DNA of 64,000 bases from Oscillospiraceae bacterium. Its GTDB lineage: Bacteria > Bacillota > Clostridia > Oscillospirales > Oscillospiraceae. The stretch covers positions 39,340 to 103,339 of the forward strand of contig JAJQEJ010000034.1 of the NCBI GenBank assembly GCA_021201735.1. Direction: 5' to 3'. The position numbers and the translations under genes were made by a program. Positions 41,248 through 51,311 of the stretch are shown here, piece by piece (within the stretch, counting starts at the first letter, position 1; each line of letters opens with the position of its first letter). Under the pieces are notes generated by a model, which was not told the origin of the DNA, made no database searches, and saw only the letters and a program-made list of their open reading frames with translations.

Positions 41248-42527
41248 CCGTCCGCACCCTCCCTCGGCAGGATTACCGCCATACCGGCGCGCGCGCGCGT
41301 GATAAAGCGGGTGATAACCTGCTCCGCGTCGGACTTCTGGATAGCGTCGAACACCTGCGGAAACTGGAGATAATCATATCCGTCAAAATGCGCCTGCGCC
41401 ATCTGCACGCAGATGCTCTCAAAGGAATTGAGCCTGCGCACCAGCTGCCCGTACGCCGCTTTCTTGAGGCGGCCCCAGAGCGCGTCATCAATACCTTCCC
41501 GCGCGATGCGCTCCGCCTCGGCAAGCACGGCCTCGTACACCAGCTCATACGCGTCGCTCTCTCCGCCGAAGACAAAAAACGCGCAGCCGGGCTGCTCCTC
41601 ATAGTCATAGCCGAACGTGCCGTTGATGATCCCTTCTTCATACATCCGCGCATAGAGTGGGCTTGATGTACCGGCGAGCGCGTCGCACGCGAGCGAGCAG
41701 ACAAGCTGTTGCCGGAGCGCCCCCTCCTCTTTCACCGGCGCGTCCGCCTTAAACCCGATCTGGAAGAGAGGCGCTGCAACCTCCATCTCCATTTTGACAA
41801 GCGCCTTGACGGCACCCTCCGGCTCCAGTGCGCCGTAATCGCGCGGTGCCTTATCCCCCGGCTCTTTCGGCAGAATTTCTTCCGCAATGGCGGCAAGCCG
41901 AACGGGGTCTACGTCCCCCGCCACACAGAGCACCATATTCCCCGGCTGGTAAAATGCCTTGTGGCAGTGGTAGAGCGTGTCTGCCGTGATGTGGGAAATG
42001 GACTCCTCGCTGCCCGCGATGGGTACGGTGATGGGATGGTGTGCATAGAGGGCGGAGAGCATCTGCATGTAGACCTGCCACTCCGGGTTATCCTCAATCA
42101 TGCGGATTTCCTGCCCGATGATCCCCTGCTCCTTGTCCACGCTCTCCTGCGTGAACCATGGGATGGAGACGAAGGAGAGAAGAATTTTTAGATTCTCTTC
42201 AAACTGCTCGGTGCTCTCAAAGAAATAACCCGTGATGGCATTGCTCGTGAAGGCATTGGGCTGTGCACCGTTGAGGGCGAGCGCCTGTAAGGCGTTCCCG
42301 TCCTCAGTGTCAAACATCTTGTGCTCCAAAAAGTGCGCGACGCCGGCGGGGGTGTCCTGCCACTTGCCGTCCAGCTGAAACTTCATATCCATGCCGCCGT
42401 AGCGGGTGGCAAAGAAGGCGTAGCTCTTCTGATATTCTTTTTTCCGGTCTACATAGATATTGAGCCCGTTTGAGAGCACCGTGTGAATCACCGTCTCGCC
42501 AAGGCGCTTATATTCTCTCTGCTCCAC
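41238..42527 (-). CDS. M16-family zinc peptidase, catalytic member (YmfH-like)
   Basis: This 429-residue insulinase-type protein has the inverted zinc motif HFLEHKMF (HxxEH) near residue 65. The third ligand is expected in the EQGIIGQEIRMIEDNPEW region near 135. A second, non-catalytic half begins after about residue 230. The gene directly upstream encodes a related protein without the zinc motif, so the two probably form a heterodimer as in other M16B pairs. Substrate unknown. No signal peptide is visible. Confidence 0.9.
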   Translation of the reverse strand: MEQREYKRLGETVIHTVLSNGLNIYVDRKKEYQKSYAFFATRYGGMDMKFQLDGKWQDTPAGVAHFLEHKMFDTEDGNALQALALNGAQPNAFTSNAITGYFFESTEQFEENLKILLSFVSIPWFTQESVDKEQGIIGQEIRMIEDNPEWQVYMQMLSALYAHHPITVPIAGSEESISHITADTLYHCHKAFYQPGNMVLCVAGDVDPVRLAAIAEEILPKEPGDKAPRDYGALEPEGAVKALVKMEMEVAAPLFQIGFKADAPVKEEGALRQQLVCSLACDALAGTSSPLYARMYEEGIINGTFGYDYEEQPGCAFFVFGGESDAYELVYEAVLAEAERIAREGIDDALWGRLKKAAYGQLVRRLNSFESICVQMAQAHFDGYDYLQFPQVFDAIQKSDAEQVITRFITRARAGMAVILPREGADGCI

Positions 42528-42531
42528 CGTC

Positions 42532-43821
42532 TCACGCCTCCTTCCCGTTTAAGAAATATACCGTATCAAGCTGAATGTTCCGCGCACAGGCGATCACCTC
42601 GTCCCGTGTCACCGCTTCCAGCCGCCCGATAAAGGCCTCCGGCGCTTCCTGCCCGTCCGTAACCGCCTGCTTGAGCCAGTAATCCTCCAGCTGATGGAGC
42701 GAATCGGTCAGCGCCCGGCAGGCGCTCACGGCTGCGCGGCGCGCGCCCTCCAGCTCGTTTGCATCAAAATCGCCGTCCTTGCATGCCTGGAGCTGGCGCA
42801 AAATCTCCTCTTTCGCCCGTTCGAACTGCTGAAACTCAATCCCGGAATTGACCAGCATAAGCCCCGTTGTACCCAGCAGGCTGGAGCTCGCGTAATAGCA
42901 GAGGGAGAGCTCCTCGCGCACGTGCATGAAGAGCTTGGACGTCGCCGTCCCGCCGTAGACCGCATTGAGCAGCACGAGCGCGGGATACTGTGCATCCACC
43001 ATCGTGACGCCGGTGCGAAAACCCATCGTGAGCTTGCCCTGTGTGACGTCCAGCTTCTCCTCTACAAAGCGCGGGGTCTGCGGCGGCCCCGCCTGCTGTG
43101 GCCGCGCGGGCGCATAGCGCGCCTTGCCCTCCGGCAGATCCTGGAGCGCCGCGCGCAGCGCCTCCTCCACCCGTTCCGGCTCCGCTGAACCGCAGTAGAA
43201 CACTTCTATACCGGCGTTCTGGAGCAGATCCTGATAGGCCGTCCAGAGGTCGTCCAGAGAGATTGCCCCGGCCTCCTCCGCCGTCCCCAGCTCATGCACG
43301 CCGAAGGGCTCCCCCGCGCACATCTCCTCAATCACGCGGTTTTGCGCATACCGGCGCTTGTCATTCATCTGGCCTTTGATCTCATTGATCAGGTTGCGCT
43401 TTTCACTCTCAAAATAATCCGGGCGGAAGCGTCCCTTTTCCAGCGCCGGACCCAGCAGCATATCCCCCATCAGCGCGGCGAAGGGCTCGAGCAGGCGCTC
43501 CCCTCCGGTATACGCATCGTCCAGAAACGTCCCGACAAGGGAAATCATCTGCGTATCCCCTTTCTTCCGGACAAACGGATCGATGCTCCCGCCGTAAAGC
43601 GCATCAAGCGCCGCGGCAAGAGACTGCATATCCGGGTAGCGCGCCGTACCCCTGCGCAGCACCGACGGCAGCAAGGCAAAACGTGAGGCGGTATCGGCGG
43701 CAAGCGGCGCAAGCAGCTGTATTGAAAGAAAGCTCGATTTGAATTTTTCCGTGTGCAGTGCCGTCAGGTGTACGCCCTGCGACAGCCCACGGCTGGTCAT
43801 ATTCAGCACGACAATTACCAT
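42532..43821 (-). CDS. M16-family peptidase-like protein, non-catalytic partner (YmfF-like)
   Basis: This 429-residue protein has the M16 fold (for example ALDALYGGSIDPFVRKKGD near 65-85 and LNAVYGGTATSKLFMHVREE near 280). Where the HxxEH motif should be it reads LLPSVLRRGTARYPD, so it lacks the zinc ligands. It would act as the structural half of the pair with the downstream gene. The start is uncertain: ATG 43821 has a ribosome binding site only two bases away, while GTG 43809 and ATG 43800 are alternatives. Confidence 0.85.
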   Translation of the reverse strand: MVIVVLNMTSRGLSQGVHLTALHTEKFKSSFLSIQLLAPLAADTASRFALLPSVLRRGTARYPDMQSLAAALDALYGGSIDPFVRKKGDTQMISLVGTFLDDAYTGGERLLEPFAALMGDMLLGPALEKGRFRPDYFESEKRNLINEIKGQMNDKRRYAQNRVIEEMCAGEPFGVHELGTAEEAGAISLDDLWTAYQDLLQNAGIEVFYCGSAEPERVEEALRAALQDLPEGKARYAPARPQQAGPPQTPRFVEEKLDVTQGKLTMGFRTGVTMVDAQYPALVLLNAVYGGTATSKLFMHVREELSLCYYASSSLLGTTGLMLVNSGIEFQQFERAKEEILRQLQACKDGDFDANELEGARRAAVSACRALTDSLHQLEDYWLKQAVTDGQEAPEAFIGRLEAVTRDEVIACARNIQLDTVYFLNGKEA

Positions 43822-43904
43822 TCCTTCCCTTTATAACAATACCGCTATTATACATGGTTTCTCTTCCAAATTACAGCCCATATCACGAAAAAAGCAATAA
43901 AATT

Positions 43905-46900
43905 TTACTCCGTCCAGACCTCCAGCGTGTGCTCCCCCTCCAGCGCGTGCAGCGGTACGCCGTCGGCGGCGTCCTTCCCATCAAGCAGCGCCTTCTTTTC
44001 TCCGCGCCGCACCTCGATGTGCAGGCTCGCGTGCTCCATGCGCCAATGGGCCTGAAAGCCCGTCCAACAGCCGGGCAAATGCGGCTCGAGAAAGAGCCGC
44101 CCCGCGCGCAGGCGGAAGCCCAGCAGCTCCTCTGTTGCGACGCGGTAATACCAGCCCGCCGCGCCGGTGTACCAGCTCCAGCCCGCCCGCCCGATGTGCT
44201 GCGGATTGGTGTACACGTCGGCGGCGAGGACATACGGCTCGGCCTTGTACACGTCCAGCGGATGCCCGCCCGGCAGAATATCCGATAAAATGCCATACCC
44301 CTCGTCTATTAGCCCCGCGCGAAAACACCCCATCGCAAGCCAGACCGCGCCGTGGGTGTACTGCCCGCCGTTTTCCCGCACGCCGGGCAGGTAGCCCTTG
44401 ATATACCCCGGGTCCTGCTCCCCGTCAGAAAAGGGTGGTGTGAACAGGGCGACCACGCCGTTTTTCCTATCCCAGAGCTGCGCCGCCGCCTGCCGGAGCG
44501 CCCGCTCTCGTTTTTCCGTATCTGTAATGGAAACCATAGCGGCCCAGCTCTGTGCAATGGAGTCAATGCGGCACTCGTCGGAGGTTTTGCTCCCCAGCGG
44601 CGCGCCGCTATCGTAATAGCCGCGCAGAAACCAATCCCCATCCCACGCGTTTTCCGCGGCAGCGGCAAGCTGGTGCGACACTGTGCGGTATTGCGCAGCA
44701 ACATCTGCGTCCCCCTGCTTTTCGCAGACGGAGGAAAACGCCTCTAATACATGAGACGCAAACCACGTCAGCCAGACGCTCTCGCCTTTCCCCTCGCGCC
44801 CCACGCGGTTCATGCCGTCGTTCCAGTCCCCCGTCCCCATGAGCAGCAGCCCGTGCGCCCCGGTGCCCCGGGTGAGGACGCAGTCTATGGCACGCAGGGC
44901 GTGGCGGTACACCGTCTCTGTGGTATCGGAGACCGCCGGCTGCTCGTAGCGCTCCTCCTCCCCGTCCGCAAGGGCGGGGGATTCCAGATAGGGTACAATC
45001 TCCTCCAGAATGTCCCACTTCCCCTGTTTTTCCAGATACTGCGAGAGCACATAGGGGAGCCAGAGCAGGTCGTCCGTGATGCGGGTGCGCACCCCCTTCC
45101 CCTCCGGCTCATGCCACCAGTGCTGCACGTCCCCCTCCAGAAACTGGTGGGCGCACGCCTTCACAATCTGCCCGCGCGCATATCCCTCATGCAGCAGGAG
45201 TGTCGCGCAGGCATCCTGCAGCTGGTCGCGAAAGCCGAACGCCCCGCCGTTCTGGTAGCGCGAGGTGCGGCCGAGCAGGCGGCAGGCGATCACCTGATAG
45301 AGCGCCCATCCGCCCAGGTATCGGTTTAAATGTTCGTTTTCCGTATGCACCTTGAGCGCGGAAACCGTCCTGTTCCAGTGCATCACCGTCTCATTACAGA
45401 GGCGCTTGTAGACCCCGAAATCCTCCGGCGACGTCTTTTCCGCCGTTGTCACAAAGGCGGCGGCACCGCTGATGTGGAAGACCCTGCGACCGGCCTCGGT
45501 CTGATACAGGATGTCGGCGGCACCCCCGTCCGTTTCAATAAGGAGTACCCGCTCCGCCCGCTCCTTTGGCACAAAGGCTGTCGTCTTGATCTCCCCCTGC
45601 GGAAAACGCTTGATCCACCGCGCGAAGCCCGGCCCGTAGGTCACGGTGCAGGGGATGCCGTCCGCGTCGGCAAAGAGGGAGCGCACGCCGTCCGCCGTTC
45701 CGTGGCACCAGTATTCCGGCCCGCCGATCTGCAGGGGATCGTTGCACCACGGGGTGACCTGCTGCTCCCGCGCGTTTTGCAGCCACAGGTTGCCGCAGCC
45801 GGTCTCGTCCGGCATCCAGCCAAAGTCGCCATTGGAGAGCATCTGGCTCCAGCCCAGCGGCGGCAGTGTGCCGTCGAGTGTGAGCTGTACACTGCCGTCG
45901 GGCAGGTACTTCCAATCCGGTATCCCCGCCCGCAGGGTAAAGACGTTCGGGCGGAGCATCCCGCTTGTCTCCCCCTCTGGCTCCTCCGCGCCAATGTGGA
46001 CGCAGGCGGCCTGCAACAGCTCTGCTCCGTCATCCACAAAGTGCACACCGGCCCGCGCGCCGATGCGCCCCTCCCATTTTAGAAGCTTCATCCGATCTAC
46101 CATACTGTTGCGCAGAGGGCGGCGGTAATCGCCCCCCTCGTCGAGCAGCACCGCGAGGTCGAACGGGAAACCGCACCCGCACAAAAAGCGGTGGATGCCG
46201 AGCCAGCCCACGCACTCCTCCGCCTGCCGCAGACTGCCGACCGTCAGGACGGCGAGGGGATAGTCCCCTGAAATGCCGTATTTCCAGAGCATTTGCTGTT
46301 CATACTCCGGCTTTTTCGCAGGATACACCAAGCCCTTCAGGAGGGTGAACGCCGCTCTCCCCGCCTCCTCGGTGAGCCTGCAAATGCTCATCTGGCGCGC
46401 GAGGGTGACGTTTTCTGCAAAACCCTTCTGCTGGTACAGGCGGCGTGCCCGGGTGAGCGCCTCCTCCTGCCCCTCACCCGCGTGCAGGATAATGCGAAAT
46501 CTCTTCGTCTCGTTTTGGGCGAGCGCAACGGGAATGCGCAGGAGCAGGCAGGGGTCCAGCACCGCCCCGACGGAGCCGTGCGCGGGCGCTTTCAGCGCCT
46601 GCTCCATCGCGCGCAGGCCGCCTCTGCCCAGCGCCAGGGCGCGGTCGGTGTCGAACGTCGCGTCAATCGCGCCCCATATCACCGCACAGGCGGGGGCAGT
46701 CTCCCCCTCCCTGCGCGGCCTGCGGGTGAAGACGACGCCGTCGCCCGTGTCCGCGCTCTCCAGAAACAGCTTGGAGAACGCCGGGTGGGCGTCAAAGTCC
46801 CGTTGCGCGGCGAGCAGCGGCTCCAGATAGAGCGCAAGCTCCCCACGAAATTTCCCCTGCGTGTTCCAGCGCACCGAGACCTCCCAGACCTCTCCGCCGC

Positions 46901-49900
46901 AGCCCTCCGGCACCTCCAGATGCGCCGAGAGGGAAAGGCCGTTCTCTTTCGCCGTCCACGACGCGCCGCCGTCAAAGCGCCAGTGGTTGGGCGTGAGATT
47001 CCCGAAACGATCCTTGCCGGATACGAAAAAGCGCACCCCGCCCCCGCCGGTCAATTGCAGTCCCTTCCACGCGGCGCGGTTGCTGCCGTCCGCGGCGCAC
47101 AGGACATGACAGAGGCCGTTCGAGAGCAGGTGGCACTCGGGGCGGCCTATACCGCTCCAGTCCCCCTCACGCGCGAGCACGGCGGGCGCATAGCGGCGGG
47201 GCCGCTCCTGAATGTCCTGCTGGGGATTCCTGAGCACGGGCGCGCCCACCGGAATTCGCTCCTGCAACAGCTCCCGATATGCGGACATGCTGCAGTCGCG
47301 CATAAAGCGCTCCTGCATGATATTGTCATTGAGTGCGTTGTTGATTGCGACAAGGCTCATCCCGAGGTGGTGCGACATGTAGGAGCGCACCACCTCAAAA
47401 TTCCGTTTACCCGTAAGGCGCGCGGGGGTAAAGTCGAGCGCCTCATACAGCCCGTACTTTCCCTCCCCGCAAAGCAGCCGCAGGCGTCGCAGGTTCCGCC
47501 CCGCGCTCCCCGGCGCAATGGGCAGGGTGAGAAAGGTGGCGTACGGCGCAACCACCGTCTCCGACTCCAAATCCCGTTTGAGTCCGAGCGCCTGCACGCC
47601 GTGTGCCTTATATTGATAGTTCATCGCGGCGTCAAATGCGTAGAACGCGGACTCGGAAATCCCCCACGGAATACGCCGCCGGTCAGCGCTGCGCTTCTGG
47701 GCATAGACACAAAAGGACAGGGCTTCGTATAAAAAGCTGTTCTGCTCTACCGGCATCAGGAGGTGCGGCATGAAATACTCAAACATGGTACCTGTCCAGG
47801 AGGCAAGGCCGCTGTAGTGATTCTCCCCCAGCAGCATCCTGCCCAGCTGCCGCCAATGGCGCGAATCCACCTCGCCGCGCGCGACGGCGATATAGCTCGT
47901 CTGGCGCGCCTCGCTCGCGAGCAGGTCGTACCACCCCTCGGTGTACGCCTCCCGCTTGACGTCGTAGCCGATGGTGAAGAGCCGTCTGCTTTTGTCGTAG
48001 AGGAGGGAAAAGTCCATGGCGTCCGAAAGCGCCTCCGCCCGCCGCGCGAGCTCCCCCTCGCCCCATGCATATAGCCCCTCGCGCAGGGCAATGAGGCAGG
48101 CGCAGAGGTTACCTCCATCCACTGTAGACACATAGCGCGGGTGGAGCGGCTGCGCCTTTTCCGTATCATACCAGTTGTAAAAGTGTCCATTCCACTTCGC
48201 AAGGCCCTCCATCGTGTCCAGCATATGTGTGATGAGGGAAACGGCCTCCCCCTGTGAAATATAGTCGAGATCCGCCGCCGACATGCAGCACAGCAGCGCC
48301 ATGCCGATGTTGGTGGGCGAGGTGCGCCGGGCCAGCCCCGCGGGCGGCTCCTCCTGCCAGTTGTCCGGCGGCAGGTAGTGATCCTCCGCGCGCAGAAAAT
48401 CGGAAAAGTAGCGCCAGATCTGCGCGCCCTGATGGAGGAAAAATGCGCGGTCGGCCGTGGAAATGCTCCGCAGCTCCTGAATGGGGCGGCTGAGCAGCCA
48501 CGAAAAAATGGGCGAGAGCATCCAGATTAAGCCCACAGCCGCGCCCACCGGCAACTGGGAAAACCAGATCGCCGCCGCGCCGATCACGACGACGGGAAGC
48601 TGCCTGCGGTAGTGCGCCCAGACGCCGTCCCCCGCGCTGCGCTCTGCGTCCGCCGCCGTGACCCATGTGAGGAGATGCCGCCCGGAGACAAAGCTCCGCC
48701 AGAGCGTAACCACGATGGCGCTCAGGTTAATCCACGCCTGATACGGGAGAAAGAGCAGTTGCAAGAGGGTCTGCAAAATCACGCCGCCAAACCCCGCGAT
48801 GATGGTCGCGTGGTAGCGCGCGCGCATCCCCGCACCCCGCCGCCACGCGAGCTCCGCGCCGCTCAGCAGCAGATTGGAGACGGCGGCAAGTATCGCAACC
48901 CCCGCCGCCACACCGAAATCCGTCCCGTGCAGGCACATGCCGAGCAGCAGCGCAAGCAGAGTGCAGATCGGAACCAGACTGCGGCGCAGATTGTCGCATA
49001 TCTTCCACTTGGCAATGGGCGTCATGGGGTTTTTCTCCGTCGTCCCATGCTGGTTTCTGACTGCCGCGCCGAGCCACGGTAGCAACTGCCAATCCCCGCG
49101 CACCCAGCGGTGCTGGCGGGCGAAATAGGATGTCACCTTATACGGGAACCCGTCGGTGAGCTCCACTTCCCCCAATAGCCCCGCCCGCAGGTACGATCCC
49201 TCCAGCAGGTCGTGGGAGAGGATGCGGTTTTCTGGAAAGCGCCCGTCCAGACAGGTCAGAAACGCGTCCACATCGAAAATCCCCTTACCGGTAAAGGTCG
49301 CCTCATCGAACAGATCGTGATACACGTCGCTGCACGTCCCGCCGTATGGGTCAACCCCGCCCTGCCCGGCGAAAATCCGGGAAAACTGCGAGCGGTTTGC
49401 CGCCCCCAGCGCCACGCTGATGCGCGGCTGCAGGAGGCCGTACCCCGCCGTCACCACATTGCGGCGGCGGTCGATCACCGGCCTGTTGAGGGGATGGAGC
49501 ATAGCCCCCGCCATCTCCCGCGCCGCACTCACCGTGAGGGCGGTATCGGAATCGAGGGTGATGACAAAGCGCACCGGCCGCAGCGCGCCCGGGCTTCCGC
49601 ACTCGACGCGCAGCCCGCTTTTCTTGCGGCGCAGCAGGCGGCAAAGCTCCAGCAGCGCGCCGCGCTTACGCTCCCAGCCCTGATAAATCTCATCCACCTT
49701 TTGAAACTGCGGCTCCCGAAAGAAGAGGTAATACCCGCCGCCGTATTTCTGATTGAGCGCGTCAATCGTCCGCTTTGCCTCGGCCAGATTTTTGCGGTCC
49801 GCGCTGTTCATCGGCTTTTTCCTGTCGGGCAGGTCGGCGAGCAGGCCCATGAGCAGGTTTTCCCCCGCGTCGCGGTTGGCAAGCCTGTACCGCTCCAAAA

Positions 49901-50975
49901 GCATCGCGTATTCCGACGCGCTCTCCGCCGAGGACAGCAGGCCCGCGATTACGCAGAGGGTCGTCCCCTCCGGCGGAATGCCGTCCTTCAGGCGCATCCG
50001 GTTCACGGGGCGCGGGCGCACCAGATGGACACTGAAAAAGTCGATGACATGCTTCACAATATCCGAAAGCGGGAGCACCAGCAGCACGGCGACCACCCAG
50101 CTGTGCAGCCAGACCGCCAGCAGCAGGGTAAGCAGCAGGGACGGCAGGACAATGCCGCTGATATATACCGTGCCGTCGATCTGCCTGGGCGGATGCCCGA
50201 GCGGCATGCGGAAGAGGTACCACCCGACGTGGCGCGCGTCCCCCGTGCTGTTTTGCGCGAGCTCCAGCACCTTGCGCGCGGCGGCCTCCTCTGTCATGCC
50301 GTGCTTGCGCGCGAGAAGACAGACCCTGCGCCGGTAACGGCGGCGACTCTCGTCGTCCATATCGCAATACGCCCCGGCGGGGTCCCCGGAAAAAATCCGC
50401 TCCGGCAGGCTGCACCCCTCCAGCACCAAAAATAAATTCGGCGCGCTCAGGGTGCGCAGGAGGGTAAAGGTATCCTCCATCTGCCGGAGCAGCGCGCTGT
50501 CCTCCCTGTTTCCCAGACGGCGGCTGTGTTCGGCCAGACGGATGACAATCGCCCCGCGCAGCGCGGGGAAGAACGCCGCGAGCTCATCCTCAGAGAGCGG
50601 CTGCTCCTCCTGCACCCCCTCCAGAAATTTTGATATCTCCTCCATCCCCAGCGCCATACCCTCCTCCAACAGGGCGCTGGAGAGGGTATATACATAAGGA
50701 ACCACAACGCTTTCTTTGCGGGAAAAGCGCTGACGCTTGGCCTTTTTGAGGCACCGCGCGCTCTCCAATCCCTCCCGCTGAGCAATATACCAGTTGTCAA
50801 GCAGCCACTCCACCGCCTGCGTCGGGGTCGCCTCTCGATTCCAGCGGGCGCGCTGATAGGACAGTTCCCTCAGTGCGCGTTTCATTTCGCGCGCCACATG
50901 CCTGCCGGACGTTTCTCCCTCCAGCTCTATTGCCCGGGCGGCGCGCGCGCCGAACATTATAAAATCCCGCTCCAT
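43905..50975 (-). CDS. Cyclic beta-1,2-glucan synthase (GT84 + GH94)
   Basis: This 2356-residue membrane protein matches the NdvB/Cgs type of cyclic beta-1,2-glucan synthase. The N-terminal third holds the GT84 glycosyltransferase with ITLDSDT near residue 470 and QHRWVRGDW near 622, flanked by transmembrane segments (about 280-320, 660-720 and 740-860). The C-terminal two thirds are beta-sandwich plus GH94 phosphorylase-like repeats, including TGDWNDGMNRVG near 2048, which carries the family's acid residue and would trim chain length. Such enzymes are best known in Rhizobiales and Brucella, with a few thermophilic Firmicutes. ATG 50975 has AGGAGG seven bases upstream. No exporter gene is adjacent. 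Confidence 0.93.
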   Translation of the reverse strand: MERDFIMFGARAARAIELEGETSGRHVAREMKRALRELSYQRARWNREATPTQAVEWLLDNWYIAQREGLESARCLKKAKRQRFSRKESVVVPYVYTLSSALLEEGMALGMEEISKFLEGVQEEQPLSEDELAAFFPALRGAIVIRLAEHSRRLGNREDSALLRQMEDTFTLLRTLSAPNLFLVLEGCSLPERIFSGDPAGAYCDMDDESRRRYRRRVCLLARKHGMTEEAAARKVLELAQNSTGDARHVGWYLFRMPLGHPPRQIDGTVYISGIVLPSLLLTLLLAVWLHSWVVAVLLVLPLSDIVKHVIDFFSVHLVRPRPVNRMRLKDGIPPEGTTLCVIAGLLSSAESASEYAMLLERYRLANRDAGENLLMGLLADLPDRKKPMNSADRKNLAEAKRTIDALNQKYGGGYYLFFREPQFQKVDEIYQGWERKRGALLELCRLLRRKKSGLRVECGSPGALRPVRFVITLDSDTALTVSAAREMAGAMLHPLNRPVIDRRRNVVTAGYGLLQPRISVALGAANRSQFSRIFAGQGGVDPYGGTCSDVYHDLFDEATFTGKGIFDVDAFLTCLDGRFPENRILSHDLLEGSYLRAGLLGEVELTDGFPYKVTSYFARQHRWVRGDWQLLPWLGAAVRNQHGTTEKNPMTPIAKWKICDNLRRSLVPICTLLALLLGMCLHGTDFGVAAGVAILAAVSNLLLSGAELAWRRGAGMRARYHATIIAGFGGVILQTLLQLLFLPYQAWINLSAIVVTLWRSFVSGRHLLTWVTAADAERSAGDGVWAHYRRQLPVVVIGAAAIWFSQLPVGAAVGLIWMLSPIFSWLLSRPIQELRSISTADRAFFLHQGAQIWRYFSDFLRAEDHYLPPDNWQEEPPAGLARRTSPTNIGMALLCCMSAADLDYISQGEAVSLITHMLDTMEGLAKWNGHFYNWYDTEKAQPLHPRYVSTVDGGNLCACLIALREGLYAWGEGELARRAEALSDAMDFSLLYDKSRRLFTIGYDVKREAYTEGWYDLLASEARQTSYIAVARGEVDSRHWRQLGRMLLGENHYSGLASWTGTMFEYFMPHLLMPVEQNSFLYEALSFCVYAQKRSADRRRIPWGISESAFYAFDAAMNYQYKAHGVQALGLKRDLESETVVAPYATFLTLPIAPGSAGRNLRRLRLLCGEGKYGLYEALDFTPARLTGKRNFEVVRSYMSHHLGMSLVAINNALNDNIMQERFMRDCSMSAYRELLQERIPVGAPVLRNPQQDIQERPRRYAPAVLAREGDWSGIGRPECHLLSNGLCHVLCAADGSNRAAWKGLQLTGGGGVRFFVSGKDRFGNLTPNHWRFDGGASWTAKENGLSLSAHLEVPEGCGGEVWEVSVRWNTQGKFRGELALYLEPLLAAQRDFDAHPAFSKLFLESADTGDGVVFTRRPRREGETAPACAVIWGAIDATFDTDRALALGRGGLRAMEQALKAPAHGSVGAVLDPCLLLRIPVALAQNETKRFRIILHAGEGQEEALTRARRLYQQKGFAENVTLARQMSICRLTEEAGRAAFTLLKGLVYPAKKPEYEQQMLWKYGISGDYPLAVLTVGSLRQAEECVGWLGIHRFLCGCGFPFDLAVLLDEGGDYRRPLRNSMVDRMKLLKWEGRIGARAGVHFVDDGAELLQAACVHIGAEEPEGETSGMLRPNVFTLRAGIPDWKYLPDGSVQLTLDGTLPPLGWSQMLSNGDFGWMPDETGCGNLWLQNAREQQVTPWCNDPLQIGGPEYWCHGTADGVRSLFADADGIPCTVTYGPGFARWIKRFPQGEIKTTAFVPKERAERVLLIETDGGAADILYQTEAGRRVFHISGAAAFVTTAEKTSPEDFGVYKRLCNETVMHWNRTVSALKVHTENEHLNRYLGGWALYQVIACRLLGRTSRYQNGGAFGFRDQLQDACATLLLHEGYARGQIVKACAHQFLEGDVQHWWHEPEGKGVRTRITDDLLWLPYVLSQYLEKQGKWDILEEIVPYLESPALADGEEERYEQPAVSDTTETVYRHALRAIDCVLTRGTGAHGLLLMGTGDWNDGMNRVGREGKGESVWLTWFASHVLEAFSSVCEKQGDADVAAQYRTVSHQLAAAAENAWDGDWFLRGYYDSGAPLGSKTSDECRIDSIAQSWAAMVSITDTEKRERALRQAAAQLWDRKNGVVALFTPPFSDGEQDPGYIKGYLPGVRENGGQYTHGAVWLAMGCFRAGLIDEGYGILSDILPGGHPLDVYKAEPYVLAADVYTNPQHIGRAGWSWYTGAAGWYYRVATEELLGFRLRAGRLFLEPHLPGCWTGFQAHWRMEHASLHIEVRRGEKKALLDGKDAADGVPLHALEGEHTLEVWTE

Positions 50976-51053
50976 TTTTTGGCCTCCTATCACAAGGTAT
51001 AGTCTCCGACTTCAAACAAAAAAGCCGACTTGTAAGACGGAACGGAAGATAGT

Positions 51054-51178
51054 GTGAAAGAAACCCATCAGGGGTGTCTTTCGCATGCAATAAAACCGCC
51101 CGCAGGCGGCATTTTTGCAATAATATAACGGTTTTATTGCAAAAATGCCTCTGAGGTTGTAGACATTGTCTACAACCT
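51054..51178 (-). promoter_or_regulatory. Hairpin-rich leader with alternative pairings upstream of the glucan synthase
   Basis: Four structures lie within 125 bp: an 11-bp stem (51154-51164 with 51168-51178); a 16-bp stem (51108-51123 with 51134-51149); an alternative 12-bp pairing of 51087-51098 with 51129-51140; and, on the minus strand, a CCGCC/GGCGG hairpin ending in TTTTATT (51109 down to 51091). The last looks like a small terminator. It shares bases with both longer pairings, so the three compete. A further GAAAGA-type stem lies near 51056-51082. No gene was found in 50976-51311. Confidence 0.5.
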
Positions 51179-51311
51179 AGTCTCTTCCATTTTTGCCCGG
51201 TGGGAAGAAAATATACCCTTTTGCTGGAAGACGCCGCAGATACCAAACAGTAACCCCTTTCTTTTTCTGTGAAATCAATGTAAAATGAAAATATCATAGG
51301 AGGAATGCGTC

